A stretch of DNA of 64,000 nucleotides from Platerodrilus igneus. Taxonomy: Eukaryota; Arthropoda; Insecta; Coleoptera; Lycidae. The stretch spans positions 310,001 to 374,000 of the forward strand of contig JARFIW010001346.1 in NCBI GenBank assembly GCA_036346225.1. Direction: 5' to 3'. The notes under the pieces were generated by a model. That model did not search any database, was not told where the DNA came from, and saw only the letters and a program-made list of their open reading frames with translations. This document shows, one piece after another, positions 56,119-64,000 of this stretch. Made by a program: the position numbers and the translations under genes. Each line of letters begins with the position of its first letter. Position 1 is the stretch's first letter.

Positions 56119-57820
56119 TTATGAGTAACATTTGTTTTTTTTGCTTCTATATCTTAGATTCATTTTGTACAATAAATACATAGTTAATAAAATTATTACA
56201 ATGATCAGTAAAATTATCCAAACGCTGATATTATCGTAGTGTATAGTTTTGGCACTTTCACTTTGTTTAAATGTTCTTTATAACTGTCCATTAGCTTTAT
56301 GGGTTGGTTGAGGTCGTTTAGGTCTAGATGTTCTAGTTTCATTAGTTTCTTGCTGATTTAGTGTTCTTCGAGTTGTGTAATCCTGAACTGTAGTTTGGGT
56401 AGATTTGCAAATTTCTTCGTTATTGCTGGGTTTTGGTATACTCGAATAATTTCGCTTTTTAATTTTAAATAGCAATCTTCTTTAATTGTGATTACCCTGC
56501 TTCCAATTAAGCTAGATTGATTTCGTCTTGGTTGTAATGGGCGGTTGCTATTACTTCTTGTGGAAATACAGCAATCCATTTGTTGCCCGTGACTTTTTGA
56601 ATTTTTATGATTGTAATTTGTACTAGTTTTGACTTGCAATTCTCGTAGTGATTAGAGAATTTTAATAATTGTACTTCATAAGGGCTATTCGTTTAAATAG
56701 CTGTCATCGTTGATGATTGACATAAATATTGGCTGGGTGCCACTTCTTTGCACTTTTCATTCGTGAACCTATACCTAAGTTTATTTAGGGTAAGGAATTT
56801 GGTTTTAGGAATAATAACTTGATACTGACTAGCAGCTATTCATGGGGAAAACAAATAAATGATAATAATTATAAGGCTTAATTTCTACTATGGGGATTTT
56901 TATTAAAAACATAATTTTATGATTCTTTACATAACGTTTTACTATGGCTATTTTTTCAAATAAAAGTATGTTGGTTTTTGTTACTTCAAAGGGTACTTTA
57001 CTGTTAGTTATGAGTGATCTAATTCCTAATAATTCATTTAATAAATCAATTGGTTCTATTATTCTAGCATGTAAGGTGTTTAATTTAGCAAATGTTACAG
57101 CGTTCTCTAACGTAGCTAAAATTTGTTAAATTGTGGTAATGGTTGATATTATCTAATTGAATATCGTGTTGAATATTATTAAGTCTCGCATTCCTAGCAT
57201 TGTGGTTTGCATGATACTCTCAATGTATAGTAGTCTGTCAGTTATACTGTCCTGTTTTTTACTAATTTACTTACTGTATCATTGAATTTTATTATGGTTG
57301 ACTGGGTTAAGGATATTTGATTTCTAACAATAGTTTTTATGTCGTTCTGGTTTTCAATTAGTTGTATTGCGTTGTCATATCGTTCAGCACCTTGGTTGTT
57401 TAAATTACCTGTGATTGCTTTTATAATATTACCTAGTCTATTAATAAATCCTCTTATCTGTTTTGTGATTTGGTCTGTTGGTATTAATCGAGTGAATTTG
57501 TCGTTCGTGTTCCTTAAGATGTTCTCCATTGTTATTTTTGTAGTTAAGCATTTCTATCGCGTATTCTTTTCCGAATTTGGCTGTGTCCATTGATTGTTTC
57601 AGTTTGTAATAATGGTCTCCAATTATATAAAATTTTTGTTTTAATTCTGTTAAATCAAATTTCTGTGCGAATGTCCAGTAATCTATCGTATTTTGCATAC
57701 TTTCCAATTTTACTGGTAGTATACCGGGGTTGTTTTTAATGTCTTCTACTATTATGTCACTGTCGTCCGTTCTACCTGGGTGGAGGTTGACGGCAAGGAG
57801 GATGGCTGTCTATCTGAAAT
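56119..57820 (-). pseudogene. env: Env (F-type fusion glycoprotein), broken
   Basis: An AG acceptor (TTTCAG) near 57812 fits the spliced env mRNA of errantiviruses. Pieces in changing frames show TIDYWTFAQKFDLTELKQ (near 57670) and the surface/fusion region QIRGFINRLGNIIKAITGN (near 57450), followed by a long helix rich in Asn and Gln. The C-terminal part has a membrane segment at 56150-56220 (WIILLIIVIILLTMYLLY) and a short basic tail ending at the TAA at 56119. Frame changes lie near 57500, 57240 and 56480. It resembles baculovirus F-like proteins of insect errantiviruses. Not functional as it stands. Confidence 0.75.
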
Positions 57821-58998
57821 TACAGGGTGGCTTAGATTTTTTAAGTGAATGTATTTTACATTTTTTCCGTTATCTACTACGGCTACATTTTTATCCGAGA
57901 TCTTTTTGATTTTAAACGGTATACTTTTTTGTTATAGTGTATATCGTAGGGGTTGCGGGAATCTGAGTGTCCTAATGTTAATTCGAGGGATGTAAAATTA
58001 GTCGATGAGTGGATTGTGTTGTTGTAGGCAATTAATGCGTATGACTTTAAATTAGTGATATGGTCATTCTTATATGTTAATCTTAATAGTCTGATTTGTT
58101 CTAATAATGTTAGGTGTAATCTTTCAATTAGTCCATTTGACTCCGGGTGATTTTCTGTTATAAATTGAATTTTTATTTTGTGAAGTTCGAGGGTATTTTG
58201 TATTGTTTCGTTTCTGAATTCACTTCTATTGTCTAAAGTTATTGATTCGGGTGTGCCATAAAATGTAAAATATTGTAAGAATCTTTGAGTTACATCGATA
58301 CTATTTTTTTAAGGAATGGATATCGCTTGGCCTACTTTCGTGAATGCGTATACGATTGTTAAAAAATTTTGCGCATCTACTACCAAAGTACCAGCATGTA
58401 GTTATTGAAAAGTTTTATCGGGTGTTTTAGTTAACATTTAAGGTACCTTTGGGGGTGATCTGCCGTATTTTGCCTTACGATATAGTTCACATTTCTTGAT
58501 AAAGTCCGTGGTCAATTCCTTCATGTCCTTAAAGTAGTATCTTCTAATTAGCTGTTTTAATGTTTCGTTGATTCCACGATGGTTGGGTTTCCCTTTGTGT
58601 TGATTTCGAATTACGTCATTCATTTCGTCAGGGTCATCTAAAGTTATTAATTTTCGTGTAAATCTGATAATTTCGGGGGCCTGAATTATTAAATAATCTA
58701 ATATATAATTCTGAAAATCTTTTGTATAAATGTTTGGTGGTGAAATATAAGTAAATCCGTTTTTCTCTGGGGCATATTTTTTTAAAATTTTAATTATCTG
58801 CTCCTCGTTATCTTCCTTCGTTATTTGAATTTGGTATATTTTTCTAGTATTCGTTTTTGTATATTTTACTGGATTGGGGTTGGCTAATACCTCGGCAACT
58901 ATGAATTGATTTGGTTTTTTGTTTATTGTTTTATTTAAAATTTTAATGGCAATTTTCGGTTCGTCATTTTGCGTTGTGTGTGTGTTTTCTATTTCCTG
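57780..58998 (-). pseudogene. pol: Pol, integrase part, broken
   Basis: The N-terminal zinc domain has the pair of histidines (HKGKPNHRG, near 58590), but the second of its two cysteines is replaced by Tyr (KKCELYRKAK). The core keeps the first Asp (LVVDAQNFL, near 58370), the second (ITLDNRSEF, near 58230) and the Glu (SNGLIERLH, near 58120). The part 58623-58438 is open; the rest has shifts and a stop. Confidence 0.75.
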
Positions 58999-59002
58999 TT
59001 AC

Positions 59003-59523
59003 ACTTGGCACCACTGCCACGGTCCACGTTTCACAATATTGTACAATAGTTAATATTATGACATAATTACGTAGCAAATTGTATCAAATACCAAACACGT
59101 TTACAATGATACAATTCTTATTTGAAAATGAAAATAAAGCAAAGTGCTCACTTAAACGCGCCTTGCAGTTAAATCTTAGGGCATCTCCTTTTTTTCGGGT
59201 GGGTTGCGTCACGCCATTGTTGATCCAAATTTATTCGTCTCTCCTCTTTCGTCGTTCGTAGCAGTACGATAAGAGCAACCAGGTAAGGAACGATAAGGCA
59301 AGATAAGGAGGAACCCACATCCTAAAAAAGAGAAAAGACAAAAAACGCGTCACAGGTAGACGTTACCCGCTAGACGTCTCATGGATAATAATCCTGCCGT
59401 GTCGCAAACCGCGCACTTGCCCATCACTCCGCGCCTGTGCATTTTTTTGCGCAAACGCAACTGTCCGAAATGACGGAAATGAACAAGTCTATTTTAAAAT
59501 AGTGGCGGGAATTTACTCACATA
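59003..59523. other. Foreign segment of about 0.5 kb inserted in pol
   Basis: RNase H coding ends near 59531 and the integrase lead-in resumes near 58998; the stretch between has no matching coding sense. It starts TGTTACACTTGGCACC and ends AATTTACTCACA, so a solo LTR is possible (TG...CA), but no target duplication is visible. It is slightly more GC-rich than its surroundings and is A/G-rich in the middle. Confidence 0.55.
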
Positions 59524-59530
59524 TTTATAC

Positions 59531-61826
59531 TTAATCTAAATATGATACATAGCCGATTTTCGGCATATGACATTCCTCTGGGTCTTCTCTTATCTCGGTT
59601 TCGTCTACATTGCCTATAACTGACACTAACTCTGTCTCTATTGCGTTCATTTGTATTCTGCTTAGTGCGTCTGCATTATTGTTGTAAATTCCCTTTTTGT
59701 ATATAATTCGATAGTCGTATCCTTCTAGTCTAATCCTCCTTCTTTGTAATTTTGAATTCGGTTCTTTGAGTTTGCATAACCATACTAATGGTCTATGGTC
59801 GGTGTATATGTAGAAATTGCTTCCAGAAAGATATGGTGTCAAATATTTTGTTGCTGATATTATTGCTAATAATTCTTTCTCAATTGTGCTGTACTTTTGT
59901 TCTGTTTCATTTAGTGTCCGTGATGCGTAGCTGATTGGTTTATCGCTACCTACTTTTCCTTGGCTCAATACTGAGCTTAAAGCTACGTTCGATGCGTCGG
60001 TTGTCAATATAAATGGTTTTGAAAACTCTGGATATTCTAATACAGGGTGATTAGCAAGGATACATTTAATTTTCTCTACTGATTTAATAAATTCTGGGGT
60101 ATGTTCGATCTTATTACTTTTCTTTAAGCAATTCGTTAATCGCTTGGTTATTTGTGCGTAACCTTTGATGAATTTTCGGTAATAACCACCGAGTCCTAAA
60201 AATCCTTTAATTTCCTTAATGGTTTTGGGTAAGGGGTAATTTAATACTGCGTTCGTTTTGTCTGGGTTTGGCATAACACTTTGTGGGGTTATTATGTGTC
60301 CTAAAAGTGCCACTTCTTTTTGTAGAAATTCACTTTTATCTAATTGAACTTTAAAATGAGCTTTCCGTAGTCATTCAAAACTTCTCGTAATCTTCCGATG
60401 TGTTCAGTCAGTGATGTTGAGTGTACGATAATGTCGTTTAAGTATACAAGACTTTTTCATTGTGTATTCCTCTTACAATGTTGTCCATTACTCTTTGAAA
60501 AGTAGCGGGTGCGGTCTTTAAATCCAAACGGCATGCGTTTGTATTCGTAATGTCCTCGAGGTGTACTAAAGGCTGTTTTGGTTGTGTTTTTCTGGTCCAT
60601 CTCTACTTGTTGATATCCTGAGGCGAGGTCTAATGTCGAAAAATATTGACACCTTCCTAATTTGTCCAAGATTTCTGTAATATTGGGTAGCGGGTATTTA
60701 TCGTTTACAGTTTTCTCATTTAGTTTTCTGTAATCGATAACCATTCTATACTTGCGTTTGCCTAAGGCATCTTCTTCTTCTTCTTTGGTACGATTAATAC
60801 GGGGCTGCTCCATGGTGAGTTTGAATGTTGGATGATATCTTGCTTCAATAGATTTGCTACCTGTCTATCTGCTTCTTCTTGACTTGCTTGAGGTAGTCTG
60901 TATGCTTTGGTGAAGATTGGCTTATCGTCCGTTAATTCAATTTTATGTTTGACGGTGTTGGAAAAAGTTCAAGGTATTTCTTCACAATATAGTATATCTC
61001 GGCATTTAAAACATAAGTCCTTGATTGCTCTCTTTTCTTCGTTATTAATCTCTTCATTAAAACGAATGTTAATTAAACTTTCTTTTAACATTTTATCGTG
61101 TTCTGTAGGGTTGGAATCGCTTTCATATTCTTCGTCGATTTCTATCTCGCTAAAATTTACTTCTTCAACGTTTACTGGATGTGTTAATGATAGTTCTATG
61201 GGGTAATCGTTTGAGCTTAAAATTGTTGTGTTGGCGTAACTGTCTTTTATTTGTACTAACGCGATGGGTGTTTCTACTTCTTGTTGAAATGTCATGTGAT
61301 TTATAATGCCTATGTCGTTTTATGAGTATACTACAACTTTTATGTATTTTTCTGTCCTGGGTTCGGTTGTGCATTTTTGATCGGTTTGAATATTACTGTT
61401 TTGGAATTTAATGGAAATTTGTCCGTGTTTCGTTTACAGTAATTGGTTTTTTATATCATTGTTTGCTCCTAATTTTCTTAGAAGATCCACGTCTATTAAT
61501 TCGTCGGATTTGTCGTTAAATTCAAAGATGCAAAATTTGTGTTTCATTTTTACGTTAAAAGTTTTTGGTAGGGGTATGTTTGCTGTAAATTGGTGTATTG
61601 TTGTTTTGTGGACTGTCATGATTTTGAAGGGTTCTCTTTCTACAAAAACTAAATAATGTTTTTGTACGGTTCTGGAGGTAATTAAAGTTTTTGAAGATCC
61701 GGTATCGATTAGTAATTTGAGTTCTGCGTGAAGTATTTCTATGTAGGGTAAAATGTGTTGATTGATGTTATTTAAATTAATTACGTTTGGTCGTATTAGA
61801 ATCGGTCTAGCTGAAAATTTGAGCAC
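59531..61826 (-). pseudogene. pol: Pol: protease, reverse transcriptase and RNase H, broken
   Basis: Protease (61826-61434) has LLIDTGSSKTLITS. Reverse transcriptase (60813-60400) has [23 protein letters not shown] and RMPFGF, but its active-site motif near 60440 reads VYLNDIIV instead of YLDD, so one catalytic Asp is replaced by Asn. The connection and RNase H (60313-59531) are open: FLGLGGYYRKFIKGY, TTDASNVALSSVLSQ, STIEKELLAI, YTDHRPLVWL and NNNADALSRI. Frame changes lie near 61370, 60960, 60840, 60500 and 60330. The closest look-alike I know is pol of the Drosophila elements 17.6 and 297. Confidence 0.85.
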
Positions 61827-61849
61827 GCATTTTCTTCTTCGTCTTCTCC

Positions 61850-62945
61850 TTAGTTTTCATAGGGTTTGTGGCATTCGTAATTTGTCTCATCGTCTCTGCC
61901 AGAAGTTGCGTCACTATTCGCGTCCGGGTTGTCAAAATCTTCTACTCCTTGATGGAATAGTTCCTCGGTAGTGAAATTTCGTTTTTGGTTATAGTTTGGT
62001 CTGATATGCGATATTTTTGTGTTTTGTCTAGTGTTACCAGATGAAGTGTCCATAGGAGTTGGTTTGTAATAACTGTTGGGGTTATTATTGTTATTTGTCA
62101 TAGGTGTTTTTGTTGAAATTTTTGCCAAATGTTTGCCTTGGTTGGTTTATGTTTTAATTAAACCTTTGTGTAAATACAGGTTTTGCAAAGTTTGAGTTAA
62201 ATGTGGGTTTTGGATATTGTCTAAATTGGTTGTGAAAATTTGTATTATTAAAGTTTGGTTTGTTCGTTTGGGATTGATTCGTTGGTGCGTTAAGGGATAT
62301 AAATTTCTGTTGTGTTGGTAATTGTTTTGCGGCTTGTATTGTTTTCATCGGTGAGTAATTTTTATTTGTTTTGGGTTATATATCCTATTTCTGTAATACA
62401 TAACGTTTTCTTTCTCCACTATCATATTCATTGCTTTTTCTAAATTTTGGGGATGTTGAAATCTTATTTTGTCCAATAGCCGTTTAGGTAATGCATTGAT
62501 GTATTTGTGTGTCTAAAGCCATTTTAACGTACATTTTTGTCTTTAATAAACGTATATTTTGGTCGGGTTCTTCGATTTTCAGTTTGGTTAAGATTAAGCT
62601 CCTCGCATCCTGTCATCTCATACCGAATTGGTAGGGTGATTGATTGAGTTCCATCCATGGGTTTATTAAGTCTCTCAACAGACATTTGATATTTCTCTGG
62701 TCGCCAAAATACGCTATTAATAACCGTTAGAAATCTTCCCACTGTTCAAGGTAATCGCGGCTTGCAATTAGTGTTGATGCTCTTCTGGTTAATTTACTGA
62801 GAATCAGGCGTAAAAGCATGACGTTGCGGACAATGTCACCTTCTTTATAAAAGGATTTAAAAAATGTCTCGCACGCAGTGATAAAAATATCTAATATTGC
62901 TTGATTTCCGTCGTATACGGGGATTGAACCGATATACAATCGCAT
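61850..62945 (-). pseudogene. gag: Gag of the endogenous retrovirus, broken
   Basis: It begins near 62945 with IGSIPVYDGNQAILDIFITA and LSKLTRRASTLIASRDYLE, the capsid-like part typical of errantivirus gag. Further blocks lie at 62742-62524 and 62348-62154 (Asn/Gln/Pro-rich) and at 62128-61850 (PTPMDTSSGNTRQN; NFTTEELFHQG). There is no CCHC zinc knuckle, as is usual for this group. At least three frame changes. Confidence 0.7.
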
Positions 62946-63780
62946 ATTCCCCCATGTTCATTGCTTTTATATAAGTTAATTCTATAATTATTTTTCAGTG
63001 GAGTTTGTATTGTATTAAAATTGTATTAAGGTTAGTATTTAGTTATTTAAATAATCACTTTTCTTTTACGTATATCTGATGTGTAATTACCAAGTGCTAT
63101 AATTACATTGAAAAGTTCTGCTGATTAATTGTCTCAGCAGTTACTGTTGCGTTACGTGTATAATTATAACTTTTGCAGAGCTTGCAAATTAATGCAAATT
63201 GAGTTTTAGGTCTTTCTGAATAATTTTGTTGCAGTAATAGTTTTCTGCAATATATTGTATAATAACTGCGTGATAATTACACGCTTTTGCTTCAGACTTT
63301 TGTTTCAATAATAAAGTACATAAAATGCTTCTAAAATTATACACCTCCGACAATTTTTTGCACTGAAGTTGTTTAATTACAAAATGTGATGAAAATCAAG
63401 TTTTAGATCAATCGTTTCCGTAACAATTGCTGTAATAAACTGTACATGGACTTGTGTTCTAATTATACTCTAAAGCTCAGACTTTGTTAAAAATGAGTTT
63501 GCTGAGTAAATTGTTTCGTTAATAAATTGCGATAAAATGTAATAATAAATTGTGCAAAAATGCGTATATAAATTCTTTCGTTGCTCTCTAGCTAATATTA
63601 ATAATTGAAAATGATTGGGATAAATGAACTTACATAATTTTCATTACTAGTTCCATTAGTTTTCTTTCTTTGAGCTTGGTTCATTTTGTACCTTGTCCAA
63701 ATTTTGGTTTATTCTTCCAGATGAAGAATAAAGATTCAAGACCACCAGTTTTGCGATTTTGGATTTGCTAGTGCCTTTCT
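62946..63780. other. Leader of the endogenous retrovirus
   Basis: AT-rich untranslated DNA between primer site and gag, with recurring GTAATTACA/GTAATAATT words. A possible splice donor for env mRNA could lie here; I could not select one with confidence. Confidence 0.5.
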
Positions 63781-63800
63781 GGAATCCTACTGTTGCGCCA
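63781..63800 (-). other. Primer-binding site, tRNA-Ser-like
   Basis: The minus strand reads TGGCGCAACAGTAGGATTCC directly after the LTR. It starts TGGCGCA and contains GTAGGATTC, as the complement of an insect tRNA-Ser 3' end does, with a small gap. The 17.6/297 elements are known to use tRNA-Ser. Confidence 0.5.
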
Positions 63801-64000
63801 GATAGATTTTGGGCCTCTTAGAGCGGCTTTTAAAAAGTCTTTTCCCAAAAATTTTTCTAATAATTTTTATTAAAACAGAAATTACAATTGAATTTAACAC
63901 GTGGTTGCGTTATATTTATTAACGTTTAACAATCAAAGCTACTTTTCACTAATTAAATTAATTAAACTATAAATTGAGTAGCTTGAACAACCAACAATGT
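63801..64000 (-). repeat. 5' LTR of the endogenous retrovirus, cut by the window edge
   Basis: The sequence from 63801 (GATAGATTTTGGGCCTCTTA) follows the 3' LTR from 55228 with a few substitutions and the 192-bp indel, up to the end of the window (AACCAACAATGT). Confidence 0.85.

Larger units (their letters stand above)
55228..64000 (-). mobile_element. Errantivirus-like (gypsy/17.6-type) endogenous retrovirus, defective
   Basis: Reading leftward: 5' LTR (cut by the window edge), primer site, gag, protease, reverse transcriptase, RNase H, integrase, env, 3' LTR. The inner part is about 7.8 kb. All genes have frameshifts or stops, and pol is split by a foreign segment of about 0.5 kb. The protein pieces resemble the 17.6/297 branch of insect errantiviruses. 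Confidence 0.88.

Noticed and set aside
1..64000. tRNA or rRNA genes
   Set aside because: I saw no cloverleaf with proper A/B boxes and no ribosomal signature; a scan with tRNAscan-SE would be decisive.

Overview
The window is animal DNA, most likely from an arthropod and probably an insect. Reasons: mini-introns of 47 and 51 bp, core promoters that pair a TATA box with a TCAGT initiator about 31 bp downstream, an errantivirus-like (gypsy/17.6-type) endogenous retrovirus with an env gene, a piggyBac-like transposon and a Maverick/Polinton. The DNA is AT-rich, full of mobile elements and short of host genes. The only convincing host gene is one Spt3 (SUPT3H) coding exon at 53418-54305. This is reading by eye; family names come from recognised motifs, not from searches.

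Region by region. 1-12481: a Maverick/Polinton-like (adintovirus-type) endogenous virus whose left end lies outside the window. A zinc-finger/protein-primed DNA polymerase gene runs leftward. To its right run an unknown protein, a phospholipase A2/pVI-like protein, an adenain-type protease, a penton-like protein, the major capsid protein, a pipsqueak-type helix-turn-helix mini-gene, the packaging ATPase, a conserved protein of unknown function, a phage-fibre-like repeat protein, a retroviral-type integrase with a chromodomain-like tail, and a last conserved protein. Most of these genes carry frameshifts. 13864-16582: a truncated LTR retrotransposon (one LTR, gag, protease). 16706-19100: a piggyBac-like element. 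About 19608-20900: a broken gene of an arthropod repeat family. About 21000-24545: a diverged satellite of about 440 bp period.

24551-41940: a very long tract in which the + strand is almost all C and T (about 14 kb in four blocks). It is interrupted by two copies of a 270-bp module, a 5'-truncated non-LTR retrotransposon and a second non-LTR fragment. The long reading frames here are composition artefacts. 42834-45157: a fold-back element with arms of about 560 bp. 46668-49697: a 3.03-kb DNA transposon with matching terminal inverted repeats and an 8-bp target duplication, enclosing a broken multi-exon gene of a DUF7869-like family. 53418-54305: Spt3. 55228-64000: an errantivirus-like endogenous retrovirus on the minus strand (gag, pol, env, 3' LTR complete, 5' LTR cut by the window edge).

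How the parts work together. In the Maverick, the promoters and AATAAA signals divide the genes into one leftward unit (replication) and three rightward units: unknown protein; PLA2-protease-capsid; and HTH-ATPase-fibre-integrase. Several neighbouring genes overlap by a few bases. The most interesting items for follow-up are the spliced zinc-finger-polymerase gene and the promoter layout of the Maverick, the DUF7869-like gene bracketed by transposon ends, the polypyrimidine tract with its repeated module, and the fold-back element.
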